Shown in pieces: positions 8,439 to 17,273 of a stretch of DNA of 64,000 bases (position 1 is its first letter; every line of letters begins with the position of its first letter). The notes below the pieces were generated by a model, which saw nothing but the letters and a program-made list of their open reading frames with translations, did no database searches and had not been told where the DNA came from. This DNA comes from Altibacter sp. GTDB taxonomy: Bacteria > Bacteroidota > Bacteroidia > Flavobacteriales > Flavobacteriaceae. The stretch spans positions 1 through 64,000 of the forward strand of contig NZTP01000086.1 of the NCBI GenBank assembly GCA_002696485.1, read 5' to 3'. Position numbers and translations under genes: made by a program.

Positions 8439-9941
8439 CTAATTTTGCCCTTGCATCTTAACAAGTTCGTTTGCTATCTTCCGATCATTGGACAATCGAG
8501 GTGTTTTATTCTGACCGCCCAATTTTCCTTGTGATTTCATATATTTCGTAAAGCTGTTCTTTGACAAAGTTGTTATTTTTAATGGCTGAAGGACACTCCC
8601 TTGTATCAAATCTTCGTAATAGCTGTTTTGTGTCTGCATGAAAACATCTAAAGCGGCTGCAACTTTCTGAAGCTCTTTTGGTGGTTCATCGAACTCTACG
8701 AGCCATTCGTGATAGGGTAATTCTCCTGTTTCGGGTGCAATTTGCGGGGCCACGGTAAATTCAGAAATAGAAAAACCAAATTGATCTATAGCCAAATTCA
8801 TTGCTTCTTCCACCTCTTTACCAATAACATGCTCTCCAAAGGCCGAAATAAAGTGCTTGATACGCCCTGAAACGATGATCCTATAGGGCATAAGCGAGGT
8901 AAATTGTATTGTGTCTCCTACATTATAGGCCCATAATCCGGCATTGGTAGAGACGATCAAGACATAATTGATTCCTAGCTTTACATCTTTTACCGTAAGG
9001 CGTGGAGGGTCGTTATCAAAAAACCGCTCAGCTTCAATAAATTCGTAAAAGATGCCCGAGTCAAGTAGCAGCAGCATACCCTTTTGAGATTGTGTGTCTT
9101 GAAATGCAAAGAAGCCTTCACTGGCCGGAAACAGTTCTATACTGTCTACACTGCGCCCAATTAAACTTTCAAATTTTGCGCGATACGGCTCGTAATTCAC
9201 ACCTCCGTAGATGAATAACTGAAAGTTTTTAAAGAGGTCTCCTACTTTCTTATTTGTTGCTAATTGAAGACGCTCAAAGTACATTTGTACCCACGAAGGT
9301 ATCCCGCTTATCACCGTCATGTTCTCATTTTTGGTCTCCGCTACGATCGCGTCCACTTTCTCTTCCCAATCCTCAATACAGTTAGTCTTAAAGCTTGGAA
9401 GCCGGTTCTTTTGAAGGTACCCGGGCACGTAATGTGCCGCTATGCCCGAAAGTCTTCCTAATTTTATACCGTTCTGTTCTTTTAGCTTGGGACTTCCCTG
9501 TAAGAATATCATCTTCCCGTTCACAAAATCGGCGTTTCCGGTTTCATGGATATAACATAAGATGGCGTTTCGAGCAGCGTCTATGTGATGAGGTACCGAT
9601 GCTTTGGTGAGTGGAATGTATTTAGCGCCGCTCGTGGTTCCGGAGGTTTTAGCAAAGTATAGCGGTTTCCCGGGCCACAGGATATCGGGCTCCCCTTGCA
9701 CCACCCTGTCGATATAGGGGGTGAGATCTTCATAATCCCTAATGGGAACTTTCTTCGCAAAACTCTCGAAGCTTGTAATCTTCTCAAAATCATGATCTTT
9801 TCCAAAAACGGTATCCTTGGCATTGGTTATTAATTGTTCAAAGACCTTTTGTTGGGTTTCTACAGGCCGATTGGACCATTTACGGATCCGGCGAGCCACA
9901 TAGTGAGCAAATAATTTAGCAGCAAAGGATTTTAACGACAT
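8439..9941 (-). CDS. GH3 auxin-responsive promoter family protein (acyl-adenylating amide synthetase)
   Basis: This 500-residue member of the GH3 branch of the ANL adenylating superfamily has the ATP-binding motif TSGTTSGAK at residues 99-107, a GGVNYEPYR segment in the middle, the YNVGDTIQFTS motif that binds the adenylate, and a short C-terminal domain beginning near SAFGEHVIGKEVEEAM. Plant GH3 enzymes join amino acids to jasmonate or auxin. Bacterial substrates are largely unknown. It lies between the M23 peptidase (6 bp upstream) and the DUF6909-like gene (17 bp downstream) in the operon leading to the O-antigen genes, so an acyl or aminoacyl modification of an envelope component is possible but unproven. 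Confidence 0.88.
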   Translation of the reverse strand: MSLKSFAAKLFAHYVARRIRKWSNRPVETQQKVFEQLITNAKDTVFGKDHDFEKITSFESFAKKVPIRDYEDLTPYIDRVVQGEPDILWPGKPLYFAKTSGTTSGAKYIPLTKASVPHHIDAARNAILCYIHETGNADFVNGKMIFLQGSPKLKEQNGIKLGRLSGIAAHYVPGYLQKNRLPSFKTNCIEDWEEKVDAIVAETKNENMTVISGIPSWVQMYFERLQLATNKKVGDLFKNFQLFIYGGVNYEPYRAKFESLIGRSVDSIELFPASEGFFAFQDTQSQKGMLLLLDSGIFYEFIEAERFFDNDPPRLTVKDVKLGINYVLIVSTNAGLWAYNVGDTIQFTSLMPYRIIVSGRIKHFISAFGEHVIGKEVEEAMNLAIDQFGFSISEFTVAPQIAPETGELPYHEWLVEFDEPPKELQKVAAALDVFMQTQNSYYEDLIQGSVLQPLKITTLSKNSFTKYMKSQGKLGGQNKTPRLSNDRKIANELVKMQGQN

Positions 9942-9947
9942 AATTGA

Positions 9948-10814
9948 TCAATCAAAATCTATGAAATTCGTAGGGTTGATAGGATAACCGTCACTCCACA
10001 GTTCAAAATGAAGATGAGGACCTGTAGAAAATTCTCCGGTGTTCCCTACAATAGCTATTACTTCTCCTGCTTTTACAAGTTCTCCTTGTTCTTTATTTAG
10101 AGAAGCATTGTGTTTATATACTGAGATCAGATTATTGGAGTGCTCCAGAATAATAACATAGCCTGTTTCTGCGGTCCAGCTGGCAAAAATTACGGTCCCG
10201 TCTGCGGTTGCTTTTACGGGAGCGTCCTTTACCGTAACTATATCCACTGCAAAATGTTTCTTTTTAGGGTCATATCCTTCAGAAATAGAGCCCTTGGCAG
10301 GTGCAAAGAGCGCAAAACGCTTTTCGGCTCCGGCTACCAACGGGTTGTATTTATCTTCCTGAATTACCTTCTCGCGAAGTAAAGAATCCTCGCGTGATGC
10401 AGACAGCTTTATTTTAGAAAAATCCTGATTTGCCGCTTCAATGATGGAATCCTTGTTAAATTCGACTGTTTTAACGTCTCCTGTGAGTACTTTTCGTATA
10501 GAAGCAAGGTATTGTTCATTTACATTGATAACTTGCTGTAGGGAATCTGTTTTGAAGGTTAAATCGGTGGCGCGCTTCTTCAAAGATGTTGAAGAATACC
10601 CCGGAATGTATTCTCGCAGGGGCGTAAATGCAATAATAACCGTCGTAATAGTAATTAAGAACACAGCAAAGATCGTACTAAATACAAAGACATTCAGGCG
10701 ATTCAATTTAAATGAGAAGCGTTCTTCAAAAGTATCTTCATTAAGCACCACCAAACGGTACTTATGCAATAACTTCTTTTTAATCTTTCTAGCGCGTTGC
10801 TCTTTTTTTGCCAT
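9948..10814 (-). CDS. M23 family peptidoglycan endopeptidase, membrane anchored
   Basis: A 288-residue type II membrane protein: a basic cytoplasmic start, one membrane helix at about 43-63, a coiled-coil-like linker (75-160) and a C-terminal LytM/M23 domain. The zinc ligands and catalytic residues are all present: His187 and Asp191 in HFAVD, and His267/His269 in GPHLHFELW. It should cleave peptide cross-links in peptidoglycan. It heads the minus-strand operon that runs into the GH3, DUF6909-like and O-antigen genes, and is divergent from tatA. A TATATTTG -7 element is found 19 bp upstream of the ATG. Confidence 0.92.
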   Translation of the reverse strand: MAKKEQRARKIKKKLLHKYRLVVLNEDTFEERFSFKLNRLNVFVFSTIFAVFLITITTVIIAFTPLREYIPGYSSTSLKKRATDLTFKTDSLQQVINVNEQYLASIRKVLTGDVKTVEFNKDSIIEAANQDFSKIKLSASREDSLLREKVIQEDKYNPLVAGAEKRFALFAPAKGSISEGYDPKKKHFAVDIVTVKDAPVKATADGTVIFASWTAETGYVIILEHSNNLISVYKHNASLNKEQGELVKAGEVIAIVGNTGEFSTGPHLHFELWSDGYPINPTNFIDFD

Positions 10815-10832
10815 TGCCTATGCTTCTTGATG

Positions 10833-10840
10833 CAAATATA
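10833..10840 (-). promoter_or_regulatory. -7 element of the M23/GH3/O-antigen operon
   Basis: Minus-strand TATATTTG, a perfect TAnnTTTG match, 19 bp upstream of the M23 peptidase ATG in the divergent gap with tatA. All intergenic gaps downstream are short until the 54-bp gap before rfbB, so this may drive the whole block. Confidence 0.5.
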
Positions 10841-10904
10841 AAATAAAGTCCTGCGTCCCCATGCTAAACTTAGACTGAAAACGTTATATCTAAGTAATTC
10901 TTGT

Positions 10905-10912
10905 TACATTTG
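10905..10912 (+). promoter_or_regulatory. -7 element of tatA
   Basis: TACATTTG matches TAnnTTTG and lies 19 bp upstream of the tatA ATG. A clear -33 TTTG is not visible at the usual spacing. Confidence 0.45.
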
Positions 10913-10931
10913 CCTTATAAATTTTTTAGAA

Positions 10932-11120
10932 ATGAATGCATTAGTACTCCCTTTAGCCATTGGCCCCTGGCAAATCGCCTTAATCGTCGTGATCGTGTTA
11001 TTGTTGTTTGGAGGACGTAAAATCCCCGAATTAATGCGCGGATTGGGAAGCGGAATCAAAGAATTTAAAGACGCTTCTAAAGAAGACAGTGATGATAAAA
11101 AGATAGACGAAAAGAAGTAA
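10932..11120 (+). CDS. tatA: Sec-independent protein translocase subunit TatA/TatE
   Basis: A 62-residue protein: one N-terminal membrane helix (about residues 8-24, [18 protein letters not shown]), the [23 protein letters not shown] amphipathic helix that defines TatA, and a charged Asp/Lys-rich tail. It forms the pore-like part of the twin-arginine translocon. The length is normal for short flavobacterial TatA. It is monocistronic: its own promoter lies upstream and a strong terminator follows 20 bp after the stop. tatB and tatC are not in the window. Confidence 0.96.
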   Translation: MNALVLPLAIGPWQIALIVVIVLLLFGGRKIPELMRGLGSGIKEFKDASKEDSDDKKIDEKK

Positions 11121-11143
11121 TTTTCTTGTCGATTCTTGTATAC

Positions 11144-11179
11144 AAAAAAGCCTGCTCGTTGTGATGAGCAGGCTTTTTT
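11144..11179. terminator. bidirectional terminator between tatA and the DUF4837 gene
   Basis: The inverted repeat GCCTGCTC / GAGCAGGC (arms 11150-11157 and 11166-11173) with an 8-base loop is flanked by six A's on the left and six T's on the right. It should therefore work for tatA (+) and for the convergent lipoprotein gene (-). Confidence 0.9.
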
Positions 11180-11186
11180 GTAGGTA

Positions 11187-12158
11187 TCACTTTATCTTAG
11201 CAGACCTCAATATGGCTTCCAGCTCGAACTGAAGATCTCTTTTTGTTTCAGAAGGGGCATAAGTGAAGCCTTCCAAGATAAGATAACGGTCGTTGGCCTC
11301 ATCCCGAATGGCGTAATTTAAGAAGGGCCCGGCCATGTATTGATCTTTCACCTCCCAAGTCCCCTTGGTTTCATAGGCAAACTTTCCATCAATCTCACTA
11401 TTGAATAAATAAGGCGCATACGCTTCCTCCGTAATAAATCGCCCCTCGTCCTCTACCGGTAAATAACCCGCGCCTATGGAATCCCGAATTTTAATGATGT
11501 CGCTTACAACAGAATCCTTCCCAATAAGAGCCATGGGAACTTCATATACAATTATATTTGTGGTTCCCGACTTCAAGTCTTTACGGAACCAATAGAAATC
11601 ATCGCTAGCAAGGGCCGTTCGATAGGCCGACGGCATTTTAAGAGTAACGCGCAATCGATCTTGCAGCGAATCCAATTGCTTTAATGAGACATTGATGCGT
11701 CTTTGTTTTTCGGTGATCTCAGATGTTTTAAAAGCCTCTAAGATCTTATCTTTATTCTCGGTAATAAGTCCTGCCAAACGTTGCGGTGACTTTGCAGTTA
11801 CAAAAACTCCTGTTTGTGGCTTGGCGTAGGGATCTTCTTTTACGGTAACCTCCTCAGCAGCACCTAGAGTCACATGTAAGAAGATTCGGTTCTTACGCGC
11901 AAATCCTGTGTATGTAGCAGGCGGCATTTGGTTGATGGAATACAAAGGCTCTTCCTGAGGCAACCCGTCTGTGGGCGCTGCTAAGAAATCCCTAATCACC
12001 TCACCTACATCTCCATTCCATAGATCATTTTCGATGATCACTTGGAGCGAATTGATATTTCCTAACGATTTAGGCAAAAAAGAGGTGTCCTTCTTGCCGT
12101 TATTATTGCATGCGAGCAGTATAAACGCAAAAAGCACTCCTAGAGATAACGATTTCAT
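11187..12158 (-). CDS. DUF4837 family lipoprotein
   Basis: A 323-residue predicted lipoprotein, with a signal peptide ending in the lipobox LLAC (Cys17). The body matches what I know of the Bacteroidota DUF4837 family: the LQVIIENDLWNGDVG opening after the signal, a central amphipathic helix around residues 140-175, and a C-terminal segment with YMAGPFLNYAIRDEANDRYLILEGFTYAP. The function is unknown. It lies 21 bp downstream of the lytic transglycosylase, probably in one transcript, so a cell-wall-related role is possible. Confidence 0.88.
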   Translation of the reverse strand: MKSLSLGVLFAFILLACNNNGKKDTSFLPKSLGNINSLQVIIENDLWNGDVGEVIRDFLAAPTDGLPQEEPLYSINQMPPATYTGFARKNRIFLHVTLGAAEEVTVKEDPYAKPQTGVFVTAKSPQRLAGLITENKDKILEAFKTSEITEKQRRINVSLKQLDSLQDRLRVTLKMPSAYRTALASDDFYWFRKDLKSGTTNIIVYEVPMALIGKDSVVSDIIKIRDSIGAGYLPVEDEGRFITEEAYAPYLFNSEIDGKFAYETKGTWEVKDQYMAGPFLNYAIRDEANDRYLILEGFTYAPSETKRDLQFELEAILRSAKIK

Positions 12159-12179
12159 TGTAATTGGTTTTGAAGGGAA

Positions 12180-13739
12180 CTATCCTTGAGAAACCCTTAG
12201 CTTCATTCCCGGTTTTAGTTTTGTACCACTAATATCGTTCCATTTTTTTATATTCTGAACGGTTACGCCGGGAAATTTTTGTGAAATACTCCATAAAGAG
12301 TCTCCACTGCGCACCGTGTACATCTCAACTTCTCCTTTTACCGAAGCTTTTGTCTGCGTGACGCTTCCGGAAGAGGCTGTCTTTCTTGTATGGATGGTAA
12401 GTCGTTGTCCTACTTTTAAGCGGTTGCTTCGCAGCCCGTTCCAGCGCTTGATCTGACTCACCGTCACGCCATATTTTTCGGCAATCCTGCCCAAATAATC
12501 TCCACTGCGTACCCGGTACTGAACACTGCTTGATTCTTCAAAGAATTCAGGTAGCGGTTTTTCTCGATCATTGAATTCCTTTTCCGCAAAAGCATAGACA
12601 GCATCTTCATTAGCCACGAATTTCCCAACAGCATCCAACGGCAATCGCAACACATAATTTTCATCTTCAACGAAAGGGATAATATCCAATTTATACGATG
12701 GATTCAAGAACTGAAGTTCCTCCAGATCTACATTTGTGATCTTAGCCACCTGTTCTAGGGTGATCATTCGTTTTACATGAAGCGTATCAGTAGCAACGTA
12801 CGGAATGGCCGGACCTTCACTGGTGAAGCCGTGTTCCTTGGCATACTCGAATATATACATGGTAGCTAAGAATGCCGGAAGATATCCCGCTGTTTCACGG
12901 GGTAAATGATGACGAATGTTCCAATAATTGGTGTAGCCGCCGGCACGACGCAGGGCCTTTGCCACATTCCCGGGACCGGAATTATATGCTGCAAGGGCAA
13001 GATCCCAGTCGCCAAGGCTGTTGTAGAGGCTTTTCAAATATTGGCTTGCCGCCTCTGTTGCCAAAAGCGGATCGGATCTTTCGTCTACATAAGAGCTTAC
13101 TTCTAATCCGTATATTTTCCCGGTATTGTACATGAATTGCCACAGCCCTGTGGCGCCAACCCTCGATTTTGCCCTTGGGTTTAAGGCAGATTCGACAATA
13201 GCAAGATATTTCAATTCCAAGGGAAGATTATGCTTGTCCAATGTCTCTTCGAACATAGGGAAATAGTAATCGCTTAGTGCCATAAGTCTTCCCATCGTTC
13301 TTCTGCGATTTTTCAGATAGTGTTTGATAACACTTTCAAGAGACGGATTGTATTCTACGTTAAAAGGTGTTCGGTCATTCAGTTTTGCCAGACGTTCTTT
13401 CAGGAGCTCGGTTGGTAATTCTTCATATTCAACGGCTTCGTAAGATTGATTGGTAACGGTTCCGTAGACATCTTCGAACAACTCAGACTTGTAAAGTTCC
13501 TGAAGCCATAAGCTGTCTACTTTTCGGGCACGTTTAAGATCTTCCAAAGCGAATACTAGCGTATCCTTGGTCTTGGTAGCCACAACGGTAGTTGGCAATT
13601 CATTTGAAATTTGTTGCACCGTTATGGAATCAACAATTTGAATCTTCTTAGTTTTCAAAGAAGACGTTGTATTTTTTTCTTGGCCATACAGTATACCGAC
13701 CAACAAAAACAACACAAAGGGGATGAATGTTTGTTTCAT
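12180..13739 (-). CDS. LysM-containing lytic transglycosylase (MltD-like)
   Basis: A 519-residue secreted enzyme that cleaves the MurNAc-GlcNAc bond of peptidoglycan. It has a signal peptide (residues 1-19, ending LYGQ), a soluble helical part, an SLT domain with the catalytic Glu183 in IVESALNP, GATGLWQFM at 195-203 and AAYNSGPGNV, then two C-terminal LysM repeats at about 408-452 and 472-517 (YRVRSGDYLGRIA and YTVRSGDSLWSIS). A longer frame adds 22 unconserved residues. I chose the ATG at 13737-13739 because the signal peptide begins there. It is read just after pgk (84 bp gap) and is followed by the DUF4837 lipoprotein. Confidence 0.94.
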   Translation of the reverse strand: MKQTFIPFVLFLLVGILYGQEKNTTSSLKTKKIQIVDSITVQQISNELPTTVVATKTKDTLVFALEDLKRARKVDSLWLQELYKSELFEDVYGTVTNQSYEAVEYEELPTELLKERLAKLNDRTPFNVEYNPSLESVIKHYLKNRRRTMGRLMALSDYYFPMFEETLDKHNLPLELKYLAIVESALNPRAKSRVGATGLWQFMYNTGKIYGLEVSSYVDERSDPLLATEAASQYLKSLYNSLGDWDLALAAYNSGPGNVAKALRRAGGYTNYWNIRHHLPRETAGYLPAFLATMYIFEYAKEHGFTSEGPAIPYVATDTLHVKRMITLEQVAKITNVDLEELQFLNPSYKLDIIPFVEDENYVLRLPLDAVGKFVANEDAVYAFAEKEFNDREKPLPEFFEESSSVQYRVRSGDYLGRIAEKYGVTVSQIKRWNGLRSNRLKVGQRLTIHTRKTASSGSVTQTKASVKGEVEMYTVRSGDSLWSISQKFPGVTVQNIKKWNDISGTKLKPGMKLRVSQG

Positions 13740-13823
13740 AGTGAAAATAACGTAGGTTCTTGGGCAAAATTTTGCTAAAATTAATGAAATGAGGTTACTA
13801 GGCAAATTTTTAACACTCCAAAC

Positions 13824-15011
13824 CTACTCTTGAATTGCTTTTATTCCCGGTAATTCCTTGCCTTCCAACATCTCCAGCATTGCTCCGCCACCGGTGGACA
13901 CATAACTCACCTTATCACTAAAATTAAATTTTTTCACTGCAGCTACGGAATCTCCGCCTCCAACTAAAGAAAATGCCCCGTTCTTAGTAGCATCAGCTAT
14001 GGCTTCTCCAAGTGCAATGGTTCCTTGAGCAAAAGGTTCCATCTCAAAAACGCCCACCGGGCCATTCCATAGGATGGTTCTGGATTGTGCGATAATTTCA
14101 GCGAACAAATCGTTGGTCTTAGGCCCTGTATCCAAGCCCATCCAGCCTTGTGGAATATCATTGACCGGGTCGATCTCCGTGCTTGCAAATTCTGAAAAAC
14201 TATCGGCGACTACAGCATCTACCGGTAAATGTACCTGTACTTTTTTCTTTTTGGCTGCCTGTAATATCTCCAAGGCCAATTTTTGCTTGTCTTCTTCTAC
14301 CAGAGAACTTCCAACGCTGCCTCCTTGCGCCTTGATAAAGGTAAACGCCATGCCGCCGCCAATAATTAAATGATCAATGGTATCTAAAATGCTTTCAATG
14401 ATCGTGATCTTAGAGGAAACCTTAGCGCCGCCAATAATCGCCGTCACAGGGGACTCTCCATGCGCTAAGACTCTCTGTACGTTCTCTATTTCTGAAGCAA
14501 GCAACAACCCGAAGCATTTGTGCTTCGGAAAAAAATCGGCAATAATCGCTGTAGAAGCATGGGCTCTGTGCGCTGTTCCGAAGGCATCGTTTACATAGAT
14601 ATCTCCCCATTGCGATAATTTTTTCGCAAAAGCCCTATCTCCTTTTGTTTCTTCCTCATAATACCGAAGGTTCTCCAAAAGCAGGATCTCTCCGGGTTTG
14701 ACGGCACTCACAGCTTCAGCTACCCTAGGGCCTATGCAATCTGACACGAACGTAACCGTCACACCTAAAATATCGGAGGCGCTTTTTACAATATGTTGTA
14801 ATGAAAATTCGGCTTCTTTGTTCTTAGGTCTTCCCAAATGCGACATAAGGATACAACTTCCGCCATCCTCGAGTATCTTGATAATGGTGGGTTTTGCAGC
14901 CTCAATTCGAGTGGCATCGGTCACTTCAAGGTCGTCATTGAGCGGAACGTTGAAATCTACCCGAATAAGGGCCTTTTTATTCTTAAAATCGAAGTCATTT
15001 ACTGTTTTCAT
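13824..15011 (-). CDS. pgk: phosphoglycerate kinase
   Basis: The glycolytic enzyme that transfers phosphate from 1,3-bisphosphoglycerate to ADP. It has 395 residues, with RVDFNVPL near the start, the SHLGRPK substrate loop, LLLENLRYYEEE, the hinge IIGGAKVSSKI and the C-terminal GGGDSVAAVKKF nucleotide loop. The ATG at 15009-15011 gives the standard MKTVNDFDFKNKKALIRVDFN start. The frame open further upstream adds only seven residues and lies over the promoter. A TATATTTG -7 element lies 18 bp upstream. Divergent from holB. Confidence 0.97.
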   Translation of the reverse strand: MKTVNDFDFKNKKALIRVDFNVPLNDDLEVTDATRIEAAKPTIIKILEDGGSCILMSHLGRPKNKEAEFSLQHIVKSASDILGVTVTFVSDCIGPRVAEAVSAVKPGEILLLENLRYYEEETKGDRAFAKKLSQWGDIYVNDAFGTAHRAHASTAIIADFFPKHKCFGLLLASEIENVQRVLAHGESPVTAIIGGAKVSSKITIIESILDTIDHLIIGGGMAFTFIKAQGGSVGSSLVEEDKQKLALEILQAAKKKKVQVHLPVDAVVADSFSEFASTEIDPVNDIPQGWMGLDTGPKTNDLFAEIIAQSRTILWNGPVGVFEMEPFAQGTIALGEAIADATKNGAFSLVGGGDSVAAVKKFNFSDKVSYVSTGGGAMLEMLEGKELPGIKAIQE

Positions 15012-15029
15012 AGGCACAATGTTCAACTG

Positions 15030-15037
15030 CAAATATA
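15030..15037 (-). promoter_or_regulatory. -7 element of pgk
   Basis: Minus-strand TATATTTG, a full TAnnTTTG match, 18 bp upstream of the pgk ATG. It shares the 74-bp divergent gap with holB, which has TAGTTTTG at 15075-15082 only 3 bp before its ATG. Confidence 0.5.
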
Positions 15038-15085
15038 CAGTTTTGCAAGGTCTTATCTACTAGTAAAATTTGTGTAGTTTTGTGC

Positions 15086-16240
15086 ATGGATTTTTCCGAA
15101 ATAATTGGTCAAAAGCACCTGCAGTCCCATCTTATCAAAACCGTTGACAATGGGCGGGTTCCTCATGCTCAATTGTTTGTTGGTAACAGCGGAAGCGGTC
15201 TTTTACCTATGGCTATTGCGTATGCGCAATACTTACTTTGCCAGAGCCACGAGCCCAATAGTACAGCGCAGTTGCATTGTAAGCAGAAAATAGCCAAGTT
15301 GGCACATCCCGATCTGCATTTTGTGTACCCCGTAAATACGAACGATGTCGTAAAGAAGAATCCTGTATCCTCTCTTTTTTCTGAAGAATGGCGGGCTTTT
15401 GTTCTTTCAAACCCGTATGCATCACTATTCGATTGGTTCCAAACTTTGGGAATTGAGAACAAACAAGGAAATATCAATGTGCGGGAGGCCGAAGAGATTG
15501 CCAAGCGGCTTTCACTGAAAGCCTATGAGGGAGGCTATAAGGTCATGATTATTTGGATGGCCGATAAAATGAATACCGAATGTGCTAACAAAATATTGAA
15601 GTTGGTGGAAGAACCCCCTGAAAGAACGGTGCTTTTACTCCTTACCGAACAGGAAGAACAGATCTTGGCAACTATTAGGTCCCGCTGCCAACGGCTTCAT
15701 TTCCCCCTCCTTCCCGAAGAACAAATAGCAAAAGCTTTGCAGGCCAAACACGCCGTACCGGAAAAAGTTGCGAAGAAAGTCAGCCGCCAAGCACATGGTG
15801 ATTTTAATAAAGCACTGCACTTGTACCAACAGGATGGGGACGACAAAGTCTTTGAAGCGTGGTTCGTCCAGTGGGTGCGCACAGCATTTAAGGCTAAAGG
15901 GAATAAGGCGGTCATTCACAGTTTATTGCTGTGGAGCGATTCCATAGCTTCGGAAGGTAGAGAAACCCAAAAAAAATTCTTGTTATTCTGTATGGAACTG
16001 TTTCGGCAAGCGATGTTGCAAAATTACAAAGCAGATAGCCTTATCTTTTTTGAAGCGCAAGATTCAGTCTTTTCTATTGAAAAGTTTGCTCCTTTCATTC
16101 ACCAAAATAATATTTATGAGATTACGAAAGCATTAGAAGATGCGATCTACCATGTAGAGCGAAACGGAAATGCAAAAATTATTTTTACAGATCTCTCTAT
16201 GCAACTTACCCGCCTTATTCACGCTTCTGAGAAAGTATAG
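15086..16240 (+). CDS. holB: DNA polymerase III subunit delta'
   Basis: A clamp-loader subunit. It has 384 residues, starting MDFSEIIGQKHLQSHLIKTV, the usual opening of delta'. The P-loop position reads GNSGSGLL and lacks the Lys, as expected for the non-ATPase delta'. The Cys residues of the zinc module (LLCQSHEP... LHCKQK) and the arginine-finger-region motif RSRCQRLHF follow. The ATG at 15086 is preferred over the TTG two codons upstream because it is ATG and matches the family. A TAGTTTTG element just 3 bp upstream would give a leaderless or nearly leaderless mRNA if used. The gene is alone on the plus strand, convergent with the methyltransferase. Confidence 0.93.
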   Translation: MDFSEIIGQKHLQSHLIKTVDNGRVPHAQLFVGNSGSGLLPMAIAYAQYLLCQSHEPNSTAQLHCKQKIAKLAHPDLHFVYPVNTNDVVKKNPVSSLFSEEWRAFVLSNPYASLFDWFQTLGIENKQGNINVREAEEIAKRLSLKAYEGGYKVMIIWMADKMNTECANKILKLVEEPPERTVLLLLTEQEEQILATIRSRCQRLHFPLLPEEQIAKALQAKHAVPEKVAKKVSRQAHGDFNKALHLYQQDGDDKVFEAWFVQWVRTAFKAKGNKAVIHSLLLWSDSIASEGRETQKKFLLFCMELFRQAMLQNYKADSLIFFEAQDSVFSIEKFAPFIHQNNIYEITKALEDAIYHVERNGNAKIIFTDLSMQLTRLIHASEKV

Positions 16241-16384
16241 ACATTTCTTATTTTTGCTGTGATTTAAATAATTTCCTCTTATCGTTTTTTACAGCCTTTT
16301 AATGCAATTCCTCGGCTTTTCTATTGCATACGCATAAGATGGCTTGGCAACCGCGCAAAACACGCTTAAAAAGGCTTAAAATGC

Positions 16385-17242
16385 CTATTTGGACTTTTGA
16401 TAGCAGTAAATAAGAGAAGAGTATTCCTTTGTCCTCCAAGCTTCGATATTAGAGCGCAATCCAATAAAGAAAGATCGTATTAAAAAGAACACATCAGATC
16501 TTTTATATTTTTCAGAAAGCAGACTCACGTAAAAGGAATCAAAAAGCATGGGTCTCACATTTTTCAACTTCATTTTTTCCGAGAATAGCATTTTCATTGC
16601 GTCTCTGGAAAAATGCCACAAATGTCTGGGTGTATCATAAGCAGCCCAAAAGGACCCGTAATATTTTGCGTCGTACGATCTATAGTTAGGAACTGCAATA
16701 ATTAAATAGCCTCCCGGAGCTACTAAAGATTCAATTTTGGTGACCGTCGTTTCCAAATCCGGTAGATGTTCCAAAACATGCCAAAGTGTTACAACGTCAA
16801 ATTGCTTTTCGGTAACTGCCTCTAAGTTCTTTAACAGTTCAATATCCTTCTTTTGCGACAACGCTCTTGCTGTTTCATTTGGCTCCACACCGGTTACACT
16901 CCATCCTTTATCTTTAGCTGCCTTTAAGAAATCGCCGGTGCCTGCACCGATATCGAGAACATGGCCTTTATTTTCCTGAATCGAGCAAATTAAGCTTACT
17001 TTTTTTCGAAGTGCATATTTCTTTACAATTTGATACACTCGATCAAGCCAACTTGAGTGACTATCGGTATGCGATATATACTCGGCACTGTCATAATATT
17101 TTGTAAGCTCCGATTCATTTGGTTGCGGATGCGTATAAAGGAGTTGGCGTTGTGTGTCGAGGCGAAGCTCAAAAGATTCTCCCGTAACAAGGTAATCTTT
17201 GGTTTTTATAAATACAGCCGTTTCTTCTTTTTTAGAACTCAT
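16385..17242 (-). CDS. class I SAM-dependent methyltransferase
   Basis: A 285-residue protein. The N-terminal 90 residues resemble the region that precedes the fold in the Methyltransf_23 / sugar-type methyltransferases (KDYLVTGESFELR...). Motif I is HVLDIGAGTGDF (94-105), the acidic loop is VEPNE, and the later motif reads LWHVLEHLPDLE, typical of methyltransferases that act on small molecules or lipids. The substrate cannot be told. The gene lies 31 bp downstream of mnmG, the gap being filled by a perfect parS-type 16-mer. The 144 bp between this gene and holB hold no gene. Confidence 0.85.
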   Translation of the reverse strand: MSSKKEETAVFIKTKDYLVTGESFELRLDTQRQLLYTHPQPNESELTKYYDSAEYISHTDSHSSWLDRVYQIVKKYALRKKVSLICSIQENKGHVLDIGAGTGDFLKAAKDKGWSVTGVEPNETARALSQKKDIELLKNLEAVTEKQFDVVTLWHVLEHLPDLETTVTKIESLVAPGGYLIIAVPNYRSYDAKYYGSFWAAYDTPRHLWHFSRDAMKMLFSEKMKLKNVRPMLFDSFYVSLLSEKYKRSDVFFLIRSFFIGLRSNIEAWRTKEYSSLIYCYQKSK

Positions 17243-17251
17243 AAAGTAGAG

Positions 17252-17267
17252 TGTTCCACGTGAAACA
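17252..17267 (+). other. parS-type partition site (consensus match)
   Basis: TGTTCCACGTGAAACA is identical to the canonical bacterial parS 16-mer bound by ParB/Spo0J. It occupies the 31-bp gap between mnmG and the methyltransferase gene. A second near-palindromic copy lies on the other side of mnmG (19157-19172). Canonical parS sites cluster near oriC and often near gidA (mnmG), so the identity is strongly supported by both sequence and place. Confidence 0.85.
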
Positions 17268-17273
17268 TCCTAT

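Noticed and set aside
13740..13805. 22-residue extension of the lytic transglycosylase
   Set aside because: The signal peptide begins at the inner ATG; the extension is not conserved-looking.
16241..16384. Small RNA or gene between holB and the methyltransferase
   Set aside because: AT-rich convergent gap, no reading frame with a start signal and no convincing stem-loop with T-run.
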